A stretch of 64,000 bases of DNA. It comes from an uncultured Desulfobacteraceae bacterium (lineage in GTDB: Bacteria > Desulfobacterota > Desulfobacteria > Desulfobacterales > UBA5852). Both the position numbers and the translations under genes were made by a program. The notes under the pieces were generated by a model. It made no database searches and was not told where the DNA came from. It saw nothing but the letters and a program-made list of their open reading frames with translations. Location: positions 62,001-126,000 of the forward strand of contig CAJXSL010000006.1 of the NCBI GenBank assembly GCA_913060875.1, written 5' to 3'. Below are positions 35,038 to 44,994 of the stretch, piece after piece; position 1 is the first letter of the stretch; each line of letters opens with the position of its first letter.

Positions 35038-36333
35038 ATGGACATCCAAACCATTGCGGCGCAGGCGAAAACCGCGGCCATACAGATGGCCGCCCTTGCA
35101 ACCGCAACGAAAAACCAGGCTTTGGCCGACATCGCGGATGCGCTGGAGAGCCGCAAAGAGGCGATCGTTGCGGCCAACCGATCGGATTTGCAACGCTCGG
35201 AACAGGAAAACCTGGCCGCGCCCCTTTTGAAGCGGCTCAAGTTCGATGAAGCCAAGATCGCCGAGGCCTGCGAAGGGCTGCGCAGCATGATCCGCCTGCC
35301 CGACCCGGTGGGGCGCACCCTGGGCGCCACCGAACTGGACGAGGGTCTGGAACTCTATCGCGTCAGCTGCCCGATCGGGGTGATCGGCGTCATATTCGAG
35401 TCCCGCCCCGATGCCCTCATTCAGATCTCCTGCCTTGGCCTGAAAAGCGGTAACGCCGTTTTGCTCAAAGGGGGGCGTGAAGCCTCCGAAACCAACCGTA
35501 TGCTGGCCGACATCATCTGCCGGGCCGGCGTTGCTGCCGGAATTCCGGAAGGGTGGCTGGGACTCTTGGAGACGCGCGCCGATGTGGCCGAGATGCTGGA
35601 CCTGGATCAATCCATCGACCTGATCATCCCCCGGGGCAGCAATGCCTTCGTGAAGCACATCATGGACAACACCAGCATTCCGGTCATGGGGCATGCGGAC
35701 GGGATCTGCCATGTTTATATCGACCGCGAGGCCGATCCGGACATGGCGGAACGCATCGTCGTCGACAGCAAAACCCAATATGTCGCCGTGTGCAACGCGG
35801 CGGAAACCCTGCTGGTGCATCGCGATATTGCCGATGCCTTTCTGCCGAAGGTCAAGGCCGCCCTGGAAGCCAAGGGGGTGGAGATCCGCGGCTGTGAGCG
35901 GACAACGGCCATCATCGATGTGAAGCCGGCCAGGGAAGTGGACTGGGGCACCGAATACCTGGACTACGTGCTGGCCGTCAGGGTGGTGGATGGTTTCGAA
36001 CATGCGGTGGACCATATCAATGCCCATGGGTCGGGGCACACCGACGTCATCGTCAGCAATAACCGTGCGCGGGGCCTGCGATTCATGAATGCGGTGGATT
36101 CGGCCGACGTGTTCCTCAATTGCAGCAGCCGCTTCAGTGACGGCTTCCGTTTTGGATTGGGTGCCGAAGTGGGTATCAGCACCAACAAAACCCACGCCCG
36201 GGGACCAGTGGGGTTGGAGGGGCTGGTCATATACCAATGGCGCATGATCGGAACGGGTCAGATCGTGGCCGATTACGCCGGGCCCACAGCCCGTCGATTC
36301 ACCCATCGTCAACTCGACAAATCTTTTCCGTGA
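35038..36333 (+). CDS. proA: gamma-glutamyl phosphate reductase (proline synthesis)
   Basis: A 431-residue enzyme reducing gamma-glutamyl phosphate to glutamate semialdehyde with NADPH. The catalytic Cys is in TQYVAVCNAAETLL; other family strings are GVIGVIFESRPDALIQ, LIIPRGSNAFVKHI, HGSGHTDVI and GLGAEVGISTNKTHARGPVG. GGAGG lies 10 nt before the ATG. No proB is present in the window. Confidence 0.97.
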   Translation: MDIQTIAAQAKTAAIQMAALATATKNQALADIADALESRKEAIVAANRSDLQRSEQENLAAPLLKRLKFDEAKIAEACEGLRSMIRLPDPVGRTLGATELDEGLELYRVSCPIGVIGVIFESRPDALIQISCLGLKSGNAVLLKGGREASETNRMLADIICRAGVAAGIPEGWLGLLETRADVAEMLDLDQSIDLIIPRGSNAFVKHIMDNTSIPVMGHADGICHVYIDREADPDMAERIVVDSKTQYVAVCNAAETLLVHRDIADAFLPKVKAALEAKGVEIRGCERTTAIIDVKPAREVDWGTEYLDYVLAVRVVDGFEHAVDHINAHGSGHTDVIVSNNRARGLRFMNAVDSADVFLNCSSRFSDGFRFGLGAEVGISTNKTHARGPVGLEGLVIYQWRMIGTGQIVADYAGPTARRFTHRQLDKSFP

Positions 36334-36353
36334 GGGTTGCGGGGCCGCGTGCT

Positions 36354-37475
36354 ATGACCGCTTTCTTTTCGCCCTACCGAATCAACCATCTTACCCTCCC
36401 CAACCGCAGTATACGCGCGGCGATTTGGGAGGGGATGGCCACCGACGAGGGCCGGGTCACCCCCCGACTGGTCGACACCATGGTCGCGCTGGCCCGCAAT
36501 GACGTGGGCTTGGTGATTACCGGACATGCCTATGTCCATTCCCAGGGACAGGCCGGCCCCTGGCAGCTCGGCGCCCACAGCGAGGACATGAATGACGGAC
36601 TGCGGCGGATGGTGGACGCGGTGCATGCCGCCGGCGGGCGGATTTGTTTGCAGCTGGCCCACGCCGGCGGGCATGCGGCCACACGTTTGACCGGGCAGGA
36701 CGCCCTGGGGCCTTCCGTGTTCGAGGGGCGCTTCGGCGGCCGATGCCGGGCCATGTCTGTTGCGGACATTCAAACGGTGCTGCACGCCATGGCCGCTGGG
36801 GCCCGCCGGGCCCGGGAAGTGGGATTCGACACCGTGCAGATTCATGCGGCCCATGGGTATCTTTTGAGCCAGTTCCTTTCGCCGGTCACCAATAAGCGGC
36901 AAGATCGCTATGGGGGGGCTTTGGAGAATCGGGCCCGCATGGTCTGCGATACCATCCGCGAAGTCCGTGCGGCCGTCGGCAGCGATTTCCCGGTTCTGGT
37001 CAAGATCAATTCAGAAGACTTTGTCGAGCGGGGTTTTCAGCAGGACGACATGCTGCAGGCGGTTGCTTATCTGGAGGCGGCCGGCGTGGATGCTGTCGAA
37101 CTGAGCGGCGGAACCGTGATCAATCCCCAGGAAACCCACTGCGCCCGCAAGGTGCATCCGAAAAACCCGGACCAGGAAGCCTATTACCGACGGGCAGCCC
37201 TTGCCTTCAAAGCGATAAGCGCCTTGCCGCTCATCCTTGTCGGGGGGATCAGAACTTTGCCGACGGCGGAAAAGCTCATCGCCGGGGGGATCGTCGATTT
37301 GATTGCCTTCGGGCGTCCCTTCATCGCCGAACCGGGACTTATCCGGCGCTGGCAGGATGGCGATTCGACTCCCGCCGCCTGTATTTCATGTAATCGGTGC
37401 TATGTGCCGCTGCAGGCCGGACAGGGGGTTTCCTGCGTCGTGGCCAGTGAACGGCATCAGCGAAGGCCGCGCTGA
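36354..37475 (+). CDS. Old Yellow Enzyme-like flavin oxidoreductase with FeS motif
   Basis: A 373-residue FMN TIM-barrel enzyme of the OYE / 2,4-dienoyl-CoA reductase family: QIHAAHGYLLSQFLSP, RYGGALENRARM and LVGGIRTLPTAEKLIAGG. The C-terminus carries CISCNRC and a fourth Cys 12 residues on, resembling the 4Fe-4S site of dienoyl-CoA reductases, yet the protein ends there and lacks their FAD/NADH domain. It probably reduces an activated alkene with a separate electron donor. It starts 20 nt after proA and may be co-transcribed. Confidence 0.88.
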   Translation: MTAFFSPYRINHLTLPNRSIRAAIWEGMATDEGRVTPRLVDTMVALARNDVGLVITGHAYVHSQGQAGPWQLGAHSEDMNDGLRRMVDAVHAAGGRICLQLAHAGGHAATRLTGQDALGPSVFEGRFGGRCRAMSVADIQTVLHAMAAGARRAREVGFDTVQIHAAHGYLLSQFLSPVTNKRQDRYGGALENRARMVCDTIREVRAAVGSDFPVLVKINSEDFVERGFQQDDMLQAVAYLEAAGVDAVELSGGTVINPQETHCARKVHPKNPDQEAYYRRAALAFKAISALPLILVGGIRTLPTAEKLIAGGIVDLIAFGRPFIAEPGLIRRWQDGDSTPAACISCNRCYVPLQAGQGVSCVVASERHQRRPR

Positions 37476-37545
37476 TCGGGCGTGGTCGGAATCGTATTCT
37501 CCTTGATCCGCCACCTCTGGTGAAGGCCCCGGCAAGGGTTGCCGA

Positions 37546-38634
37546 TCAAGGTCGCAGGACGAAGCTGCCGACATGCTTTTTGGCCATGAAGGCTTCCTGG
37601 GCCGACGCGATGTCGGACAAAGGGAACTCACCCGCCACTACCGGTCGGATTTCCCGTTTTTCGATATACCCCACCAGCCGACCGAAAAGGCTCGGCGGCA
37701 GTACCGTGGCACCCTGGAATTCCAGATCCTTGAGGTACAGCTGGCGCAGATCGAGGGATACGATGGGGCCGGCGATGGCGCCTGCGGTCACGTAGCGGCC
37801 GCCCGGTTTCAGCGCATTGACAAGGTCCGGAAAGGCATTCCCGCCGACCACATCCGCCACGGCGTCCACCCCCTTTCCCGGAAGATTGCGTTTGAGGCTG
37901 TCGCTCATATTGGCTTCCCGCGGGATGACCCTGTCCGCCCCGAGGGCGGCCACCGCCTTCATTTTGGTGACGGCGGCGATGGCCAGCACGGCAGCCCCGC
38001 GGCGTTTGGCCAACTGGACGAGCGCCGAGCCCACGCCGCCGGAGGCCCCTGTAACCAGAAGGACGTCCTGCCGGGAGAGCCGAATGCGCGTCAGCATGTG
38101 TTCGGCGGTCGAATAGGAGCAGGGAAAGGTGGCCAGCTCCACATCGCTCAGATCCGATTGCACCTTGAAGGCGTTCACCGCCGGCACGGCCACGTATTCG
38201 GCAAAGCCCCCGTCCCGTTCGCTGCCGAGATAGGCGATCCGGCTGCGGTCGCCGGGGGCCCGGGGATCCCGCACGACCGGTTCGACGATGACCCGCTCGC
38301 CTACGCGGTCCGTCGGGATGTTGCGACCCACCGCTAGGATATGACCGGCCACATCCGCCCCCTGGATCCGCGGGAAGGCAAGTGCTCCGCTCCAAGCGCC
38401 CCCTTCATCATGATCCTCCAGGACGGCATCGCCATTGGTGGCCTCCCGGACCGAGGGCGCATACCAGCCTTTGCGGGTGTTGATGTCCGTATTGTTGACG
38501 CCGCAGGCCCCGACACGAATCAGAACTTCATCCGGGCGGGGTTGGGGTACCGGCACATCGTGGCGAAGAGACAATTTTTCCAAACCACCGTAGCCGGTCA
38601 GCAAGACGGCCGTCATATGTCGGGGAATCGTCAC
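37546..38634 (-). CDS. zinc-type alcohol dehydrogenase / quinone reductase family protein
   Basis: About 362 residues, MDR superfamily. The N-terminal GroES-like domain (PDEVLIRVGACGVNNTDINTR) and Rossmann domain (VLLVTGASGGVGSALVQLAK) are complete. The pattern fits NAD(P)H-dependent enone or alcohol reduction. GTG 38634 has GGAGG 5 nt upstream and is preferred; ATG 38646 is the alternative. It is convergent with the OYE-like gene. Confidence 0.85.
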   Translation of the reverse strand: MTIPRHMTAVLLTGYGGLEKLSLRHDVPVPQPRPDEVLIRVGACGVNNTDINTRKGWYAPSVREATNGDAVLEDHDEGGAWSGALAFPRIQGADVAGHILAVGRNIPTDRVGERVIVEPVVRDPRAPGDRSRIAYLGSERDGGFAEYVAVPAVNAFKVQSDLSDVELATFPCSYSTAEHMLTRIRLSRQDVLLVTGASGGVGSALVQLAKRRGAAVLAIAAVTKMKAVAALGADRVIPREANMSDSLKRNLPGKGVDAVADVVGGNAFPDLVNALKPGGRYVTAGAIAGPIVSLDLRQLYLKDLEFQGATVLPPSLFGRLVGYIEKREIRPVVAGEFPLSDIASAQEAFMAKKHVGSFVLRP

Positions 38635-38690
38635 ATCAGCCTCCATTTCGGAACCGTGTCAAAGGTACGCGTGTTTCCGCAGCCACGCCG

Positions 38691-39386
38691 TCATTCGATT
38701 TCAAACACCATGGTGACTTCGGCTTCGATGGTCAAGTCGCCGACCTCGATCGGTGTCGGTCCCATGGCCAGGGCGGCCCTCTCCCTGAAAACACCCGGCG
38801 GCGCCGGAGGGGCGTAGCGAATTCGCATGACGCGTTTCAGGGTGACACCGGCGGCCCGGGCCAGTTTTTCGGCATTGGAACGGGCCTTGTCAACGGCCAG
38901 CACCGCGGCCTGGGCCCGATGCTCCGACAGGCGGGAGGTGCTGAACTGCAAACGGCCAATTCGGGCGGCACCCGAAGCGGCGCCCTGATCGATGAAATCG
39001 GCAATTTTTTCCATATGGACCGTTTTCAGGGTTACACGGTTGCTCGCCCGGTAACCCGAAGGTCGCCGACGGTCATTCTTGTCGTATACCGGCTGAAGGT
39101 TGTAGCCGGTGGTTTGCAGCTTGTCATTGGAGTCCATGATATGGCGCAGGACTTTGAGAAGGGCTTCGGTTTGGCGGGCATTTTCAGCCGTGGCCCTGGC
39201 AGCCTCTCGCGCGTCGGTCTCCACGGCAAAGGCCACCAGCGCCATATCCGGTTGGACCGTAACATCGGCGCGGCCGATAACTTCCAGGGTGGCCGGCGTG
39301 TCATTGCCCCCCCGGGCCGGCCCCGGCAGGAGGGCCGGGCAGAAAACCATACCCATCACGATGGCGAACAGCGTAAATTTGGGCAT
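38691..39386 (-). CDS. SIMPL-domain (DUF541) periplasmic protein
   Basis: A 231-residue protein with a signal peptide (FTLFAIVMGMVFCPALLPGP) and the SIMPL domain: LEVIGRADVTVQPDMALVAF, then NARQTEALLKVLR, then LQTTGYNLQPVY and AVDKARSNAEKLARAAGVTL. SIMPL proteins (such as YggE) are periplasmic and linked to oxidative-stress phenotypes; the mechanism is unknown. A GAAAGGAT box precedes the ATG. Confidence 0.92.
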   Translation of the reverse strand: MPKFTLFAIVMGMVFCPALLPGPARGGNDTPATLEVIGRADVTVQPDMALVAFAVETDAREAARATAENARQTEALLKVLRHIMDSNDKLQTTGYNLQPVYDKNDRRRPSGYRASNRVTLKTVHMEKIADFIDQGAASGAARIGRLQFSTSRLSEHRAQAAVLAVDKARSNAEKLARAAGVTLKRVMRIRYAPPAPPGVFRERAALAMGPTPIEVGDLTIEAEVTMVFEIE

Positions 39387-39483
39387 CGCGCTATCCTTTC
39401 TTTGCGTTTGAACCGCAACGAAGGCGAATGGGCGGAGCGAAACCGATGGCGAACTGCAGTGAACTGGCTCCCAAGCGGCGGCA

Positions 39484-40332
39484 TCATTCGCCTTTGGGTT
39501 TGGGCCGCACCCAGCGTCCCTCCCTGCGGTAATCCTGGCTGATCGTCTTCAAACGAACCTTGTGCGCCTGGAAGCGTCCTTTCATGGCCATCAGCCAGTC
39601 TCGATGTTTCAGGGCGTCCTCGCGGGTCAGGAAAAGATCATGTTCGCTTTTTTGGATATGCAGCTGCGTTTTGCCGGCCACCGTCGTCAGGGTACCTTCA
39701 TTGCTGCACAACATGCAACGGATACGGTTGTGGCTCAGGAACCGAAAAGTGCTCCCGCCGCACAAGGGGCAGCAGGGGCTTGTGGGGGGCTGTTTGCCTT
39801 CCCACAGCGCGGTGGCCAGATCTCGGGCTGTTTCGCGGTTTTGCTCATCGAGAAAGATTTCGCCTGGCAGGGCCCCGTAGATCATGCCGCGCGCCCGGAT
39901 GTCGGCAAACAGCATGGCCAGGAAGTTTTCCAAACCCAGCAGGGTGTAGCCTTCCTTGCCGGGGATACCGGCTACCCCAACGGCCACGGCCGGTTTGCCC
40001 CAAAGCGATTCCATATGGGGATAGAGGGCCAGGCCACGGTCGGTGAAGCGTTTCAGGCTCGCGTTGGGCCCCAGAAAATAGGCCGGAGCGGCAAGGATAA
40101 TGGCATCGGCGGCCAGGATGGCTTCCGCTACCGTTTCGAAATCATCTTCGATAGGGCAGCGCCCTTTGAAAAGGCACTGATAGCAGCCCCGGCAGGGCGC
40201 CAGGTTAAAATCGGACAGGCGCAGCAGATTCAGTTCGTGGCGCCCGGGCAGGTGCCGGCTGATTTCCTTGGCCATGATTTCGCTGTTGCCCTGTCTGCGG
40301 GGCGACCCAATCAGGGCAAGTATGCTTTGCAT
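39484..40332 (-). CDS. flavodoxin-fold NAD(P)H-dependent FMN reductase with zinc ribbon
   Basis: A 282-residue protein. The flavodoxin-like part has the FMN phosphate loop GSPRRQGNSEI, the CRGCYQC motif and APAYFLGPNASLKRFTDR, as in multimeric iron-sulfur flavoproteins/FMN reductases of anaerobes. The C-terminal part has a four-Cys ribbon (CPLCGGSTFRF... RCMLCSN). I chose the ATG at 40332, 9 nt after AAGG. Physiological substrate unknown. Confidence 0.88.
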   Translation of the reverse strand: MQSILALIGSPRRQGNSEIMAKEISRHLPGRHELNLLRLSDFNLAPCRGCYQCLFKGRCPIEDDFETVAEAILAADAIILAAPAYFLGPNASLKRFTDRGLALYPHMESLWGKPAVAVGVAGIPGKEGYTLLGLENFLAMLFADIRARGMIYGALPGEIFLDEQNRETARDLATALWEGKQPPTSPCCPLCGGSTFRFLSHNRIRCMLCSNEGTLTTVAGKTQLHIQKSEHDLFLTREDALKHRDWLMAMKGRFQAHKVRLKTISQDYRREGRWVRPKPKGE

Positions 40333-40499
40333 TGACAACATCCTTTCAATGGACAGTACGGCTAGAGAGGGGCGTTCAATTGATCCGGCACATTACGCGG
40401 ATAGGCATGGTTGGGCCGGTTCGCTTTGTCCGGATCGATTTCCATTGTCAGAATGGCGGTTGCCATGGACGGGCGTCCACATTCTGTCTGTTTATCGGT

Positions 40500-40922
40500 T
40501 TAAAGGTGGTCTTTGATGGCTTCGTCCACCGCCTGCTGGACCATGTGAGGCAGGGGTTCCGTGCTGATGCAGACCAGGGTAATGTCTTCCTGGGACAGCG
40601 GCAGAAGAATTTTGGGGGCCCGGCAGGACGTGATCGCTTCCGCCATGCGGGGCGAGACTTCACCGAGCATGGCGTTGGCCCAGGTGATGGCGATGGGGCC
40701 TACGATAAGATCGGAGCGGGCAACGGTGCGGACAATGGCGTTTTCGCCGGATGCGCCCCTATTGGCGCCGGCTTTCATCATCTGGGCCGTTGCGATGGCG
40801 TTGGTTCCCAGTGCCAGAATCTCGACCTGTTCAGGGTAGCGTGATTGTAAATATTTGATCAGGGTGGCTCCGATACCCCCACCCTGACCATCGATGACAC
40901 AGACTTTTTTAGGGGCGGGCAC
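40500..40922 (-). CDS. DUF3842-family protein
   Basis: A 140-residue protein with an N-terminal nucleotide-binding-like beta strand and glycine loop (VCVIDGQGGGIGATLIKYL), then TNAIATAQMMKAGANRGASG and LIVGPIAITWANAMLGEVSP. This matches the DUF3842 pattern known from anaerobes; the function is undefined. The start is GTG with AAGGAGG upstream. Confidence 0.8.
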   Translation of the reverse strand: MPAPKKVCVIDGQGGGIGATLIKYLQSRYPEQVEILALGTNAIATAQMMKAGANRGASGENAIVRTVARSDLIVGPIAITWANAMLGEVSPRMAEAITSCRAPKILLPLSQEDITLVCISTEPLPHMVQQAVDEAIKDHL

Positions 40923-40966
40923 ACATCCTCCTTAACGTTCAAACCTTATCCTTGATGGAATCATAT

Positions 40967-41314
40967 TTAGCGGTTGAGCAACATGGGACCGAGGGGGCGC
41001 CCGCCAAAAAGGTGCATATGGAGATGAAAAACCTCCTGTCCACCATGCTGGTTGCAGTTGATCAGCAGACGATAGCCGTCCGCGGCAACCCCTTCATCCG
41101 CAGCGATCTTGCGGGCGGCCGTAAACATCTTGCCGACCAGCTGCTCGTCATCTTCCTGGATATCGTTGACGGTGGGAATTTCCTTGTTGGGTACAATAAG
41201 GATATGAACCGGTGCCTGAGGTTCGATATCGCGGAAGGCTGTGACGTATTCGTCCTGGTAGACCATATCGGATGGAATTTCCTTGTTGATGATCTTGCTG
41301 AAGATCGTCGCCAT
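40967..41314 (-). CDS. hinT: HinT-type HIT-family purine nucleoside phosphoramidase
   Basis: A 115-residue histidine-triad protein. The catalytic motif is [10 protein letters not shown] near the C-terminus, with [11 protein letters not shown] at the start as in HinT. It hydrolyses adenosine phosphoramidates. ATG 41314 is preceded by AAGGAGA; an upstream in-frame ATG at 41353 has no site. Confidence 0.94.
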   Translation of the reverse strand: MATIFSKIINKEIPSDMVYQDEYVTAFRDIEPQAPVHILIVPNKEIPTVNDIQEDDEQLVGKMFTAARKIAADEGVAADGYRLLINCNQHGGQEVFHLHMHLFGGRPLGPMLLNR

Positions 41315-41653
41315 TATTTTCTCCTTCCCCTGGATGATGTCGTTACCGTACAAAACTGGCCTTTTTTAACAGAATAACGTTGATTTTCCAAGCCCGATTG
41401 CCGCCGTAAGCAAGACCGCATCGGAGGTGTGGCCGTCCGGCATTTTTTGGACCGGCCGATGTATTCCCGGCCCATGACACGGGTTTTGGATCCTTCGGCA
41501 AGTTATGGGCCGATACGGCCTTTGCCTGATTTCGTGGCCATCCAAAGGTAATGAAGACCCCAAAGGTTTAAAGACGGGAATTGCTTGCAGGAGGAGGGAT
41601 TACCATATAACCTGGGGCATCCCTTCCCAAAACGGCGTTATAGAGAGGCGCAA
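41315..41653. other. gene-free stretch between hinT and SLC13 gene
   Basis: Both genes start here and run away from each other, so promoters are expected. I see no clear boxes, RNA or repeat. Confidence 0.35.
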
Positions 41654-43444
41654 ATGACCCTTGATGCCTATCTGACATTATTGATTTTGGTGCTGACGTT
41701 CGGTTTCTTGATCAAAACCAGACTGCCTGCAACCGTGATTTTTCTGGGGGCCCTGACCCTGGCGATCACCTTTGAACTGGCACCCGCCAAAGAATGTCTA
41801 AAGGGATTCAGCAATCAAGGTATGCTCACTGTGGCGGTGCTTTTTGTGGTCGCGGCCGGCATGTACGCTACCGGGGCTATCAATTTGATTACCGAAAAAG
41901 TCATCGGCCTGCCCCGCCGGCTCTTGACCGCCCAAATCAGGATCCTGACACCGGTGGCCATCGGCAGTGCATTTCTCAACAACACCCCTCTGGTGGCCAT
42001 GATGATTCCGGTGATTCGTGATCTGGCGCGCAGCTGTCGGCTGCCGGCCAAACAACTATTTATCCCCATGAGTTTCGCTTCTATTCTCGGCGGGGCCTGC
42101 ACCCTCATCGGCACTTCAACCAATTTGGTGATCGGCGGGCTGGTGACGGACGCCCTGTCGCATGGCGCACCGGGCTTGCCGACCCTGCGCGCTGTCAAGA
42201 TGTTCGATCCTGCCTGGGTGGCCCTGCCGGCCGCCGTGGCAGGACTGGTGTTTATCGCTCTGGTGGGACGCTTCCTGCTGCCGCATGAAACAGGCGGTGC
42301 AGACCAGCCGGTCGGGCAACGGAAGTACAGCGCGGAATTCAAGGTCAGGGGCGGTGGGCGGCTGGCAGGTAAAACCCTTGCCGAAACCGGTCTGTTGAAT
42401 GGAGACGGTTACGCTCTCAAAACCCTGCGGCGCAAAGGTCGCAGCCAGGAGGATCCGCCGGAGGACGTTGTTCTGGAAGGGGACGATGTCCTCATGTTTA
42501 TCACCACGGTCGACAATTTGACCGAAATCTGGCGGATGCCCGGTCTCATCCCGAATCTCATGCTTGAGATGGAGAGCCCCCGGCATACGCATCATCTGGT
42601 GAAAGTGGTCATATCCCGTCGCAACCCGGTCGTTGGCCGACGGGTCCGGGAACTGCCGTTGCCCGGCAGTCCTTACCGGGTCAAAATTGTGGCCCTTTGT
42701 CGCGAAGGGCAACCCGTGAAGGGCGCCCTGCAACATCACCGCCTGGAAGCCGGTGACAATGCCATTCTGGAAGTCAACGACGATTTTTTTTATCTGAACC
42801 GGACCGAAACCGACTTTGCCCTTACCCGTCCGCTGAAGGGCTATCACATCCAGCATACCGAACGGGCGCTGGAAGCCATTGTGATCACGGCGGGCATGGT
42901 TTTTGTGGTGGCCATGGGCTGGATGAGCATGCTCAATGCCGGTCTTCTGGCGGCCGGGGCCATGCTGGTCACGGGTTGTTTATCACTGAAGACAGCCGCC
43001 CAGAGTATCGACTGGGGGACCTTGATCGTCATTGCCTGCGCCATAGGCCTTGAATCGGCTGTATCCCATAGCGGTCTGGCCGAGGTCCTGGCAACGCTTT
43101 TCAACACCATCGGAGGCACCAATCCGCTGATTGCGTTGACGGTGGTTTTCTTGGGGTGCACGCTGATGACCAACATCATCACCAACAATGCCGCCGCGGC
43201 CTTCATGTTCCCCATCGCCCTGTCGATGGCCGCCCAACTGGGTGTGAACCCCATGCCCTTTATCGTTATCATGATGGTGGGGGCTTCCTGTGCCTTTATT
43301 ACACCGACCGGCTATCAAACCAACATGATGGTGTGGGGTCCGGGGGGATATACGTTTATGGATTTTGTTAAAATCGGCCTGCCGTTGACGGTGTGTGTCG
43401 GCGTGGTTGCTATTTTGATGGCTCCCGTTGTTTTTCCATTTTAA
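41654..43444 (+). CDS. SLC13/DASS permease with internal RCK-C (TrkA-C) domains
   Basis: A 596-residue membrane protein. Two halves of the ion-transporter fold, with LNNTPLVAMMIPVIRDLA and TNIITNNAAAAFMFPIALSM as the hairpin motifs, flank two TrkA-C domains (residues about 215-390), cytosolic ligand-binding modules. The substrate class is anions such as sulfate or dicarboxylates, driven by Na+ or H+; it cannot be narrowed. ATG 41654 follows GAGAGG; the frame is open 23 codons further up. Confidence 0.9.
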   Translation: MTLDAYLTLLILVLTFGFLIKTRLPATVIFLGALTLAITFELAPAKECLKGFSNQGMLTVAVLFVVAAGMYATGAINLITEKVIGLPRRLLTAQIRILTPVAIGSAFLNNTPLVAMMIPVIRDLARSCRLPAKQLFIPMSFASILGGACTLIGTSTNLVIGGLVTDALSHGAPGLPTLRAVKMFDPAWVALPAAVAGLVFIALVGRFLLPHETGGADQPVGQRKYSAEFKVRGGGRLAGKTLAETGLLNGDGYALKTLRRKGRSQEDPPEDVVLEGDDVLMFITTVDNLTEIWRMPGLIPNLMLEMESPRHTHHLVKVVISRRNPVVGRRVRELPLPGSPYRVKIVALCREGQPVKGALQHHRLEAGDNAILEVNDDFFYLNRTETDFALTRPLKGYHIQHTERALEAIVITAGMVFVVAMGWMSMLNAGLLAAGAMLVTGCLSLKTAAQSIDWGTLIVIACAIGLESAVSHSGLAEVLATLFNTIGGTNPLIALTVVFLGCTLMTNIITNNAAAAFMFPIALSMAAQLGVNPMPFIVIMMVGASCAFITPTGYQTNMMVWGPGGYTFMDFVKIGLPLTVCVGVVAILMAPVVFPF

Positions 43445-43503
43445 CGTGATGAAAGAAGGGCATAAGAGAGCACGCTGTCAGGTTTTTGCTAACCCATGCG
43501 GGG

Positions 43504-44994
43504 TTAAGCCGGGGGAAGATCTTCAAAGGCATTGATTCGTTCCAAACGGGCTATTTCACGGGCATAACGCCCTTCCCAGCCGTATTTCCTCTGGGCACGG
43601 GCCACGACCATTTTCATCATCGGCCGAAAGAAGTAAAGCCAGATCGATGTCCATAGCTTACCTTGACGCCGTATGCGTTCCGAGGGTTCCCACCACCCCA
43701 TGACCTTCAGCCGGTGATACCAGAAGAGATAGTGCAGACGCTCGGCACTCAAGTGACGGGTCCGCACGTTCGCCCACATGCCGTTGTAGCGCGTGTAGTC
43801 CTGCGGGTTGGTCACCAGGCCGGCATCCATGAGTTCCTGGCGGATCTCTGTTTTGGGGTAGGGGGTCAGAATCTGGCAGTAGGCCGTATCCGCGCCGGTG
43901 GATTTGAGGAACTGATAGTTGGCGATGATTTCAGCCTCACTGTCATCGGGGAAACCGAAGATCATGCCGCCGACCACCATGATGCCATACTTGTGGCAGA
44001 GGGCCACCGCTTGGCGCGAGTGATCGATGATATTGCCCTTGTGCGCGGCATGCAGGTTGTGGGGGGATGCATTCTCGATGCCTAAAAAAACGGATTTGAA
44101 TCCGGCCTCGGCCATCATCCTGACCATGGTTTCGTTGCGGGCCATGGTGACACAGTCCGCCTGGACAACGAAATTGAGGTCTCTGTAACGACGCGCTTTA
44201 ATGGCCTCACACAGGGTTGTCACGCGGTCAGGATCCATCACCATGTTGTCATCCGAGACAAAAATCCACCGCACCTTGCACCGGTGGTAGATATCGTCGA
44301 TATCGGCGAGAATACGTTCGGTCGGGAAGGGGCGGAAAGCGCGTCCGTACATGTGGCGGATACTGCAAAAATTGCAGTTGCGGGTGCATCCCCGCGAGGT
44401 TTCCATCACTTCGCAGCGATGGTTCATGATGTGGTAGCCCCAGGTCAGACGGCGTTCGTCGCGGATGGGAATGTTCAAACGGGTCAGATCCAGCAATTCT
44501 CCGGGGGGATTGTGAACGAATTGGCCGTTTTCTTTATAGGAGAGAGATTTGATGTCCCCGAAACCGGCATTGTTTTCCAGAGCATCAACCAAGGCTTGAA
44601 AGGCAATTTCACCTTCGCCGCGTATCATGAAATCGATGGGGGCCGCCTCAGGTGACGCGGCAATCTCCTGATACATCAGGGTGGCGTGGTAACCACCGAG
44701 CACGATAGTGACGTCCGGCAGAATAGACCGGATAAGGCGGATCAATTTCAAACAGGTGGCGTATTGCCAGGTCATGGTGGACAGACCAACCACCCGGGGT
44801 CTGAGTTTCATAAAGACGCGGGTCAAATAGCGTCGCAGATGACGTCGCTTGCGTATCAGGTCTATCAGGTAGACATCATGCCGGTTGTCGATGTTGGCCC
44901 CGATACTGGCGATGCCCAGATTGGGCATGTGAAAGGCTGATTCGTGCATGATGACCGGGGCAACATCCGGCATGGATAGCAGAACGATTCTCAT
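43504..44994 (-). CDS. B12-binding-domain radical SAM protein
   Basis: A 496-residue enzyme. The N-terminal third is a cobalamin-binding Rossmann-like domain (PNLGIASIGANIDNRHDVYL, VLGGYHATLMY). The radical-SAM cluster motif is TSRGCTRNCNFCSIRHMYG, with GGMIFGFPDDSEAE downstream. Relatives include hopanoid and bacteriochlorophyll methylases and many orphans; the substrate is unknown. The start at 44994 has AAGGA upstream. It is convergent with the SLC13 gene. Confidence 0.88.
   Translation of the reverse strand: MRIVLLSMPDVAPVIMHESAFHMPNLGIASIGANIDNRHDVYLIDLIRKRRHLRRYLTRVFMKLRPRVVGLSTMTWQYATCLKLIRLIRSILPDVTIVLGGYHATLMYQEIAASPEAAPIDFMIRGEGEIAFQALVDALENNAGFGDIKSLSYKENGQFVHNPPGELLDLTRLNIPIRDERRLTWGYHIMNHRCEVMETSRGCTRNCNFCSIRHMYGRAFRPFPTERILADIDDIYHRCKVRWIFVSDDNMVMDPDRVTTLCEAIKARRYRDLNFVVQADCVTMARNETMVRMMAEAGFKSVFLGIENASPHNLHAAHKGNIIDHSRQAVALCHKYGIMVVGGMIFGFPDDSEAEIIANYQFLKSTGADTAYCQILTPYPKTEIRQELMDAGLVTNPQDYTRYNGMWANVRTRHLSAERLHYLFWYHRLKVMGWWEPSERIRRQGKLWTSIWLYFFRPMMKMVVARAQRKYGWEGRYAREIARLERINAFEDLPPA

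Noticed and set aside
34519-36312. 597-codon open frame on the minus strand
   Set aside because: It runs antisense through all of proA and then through the EamA gene in a wrong frame; proA is fully conserved on the other strand.
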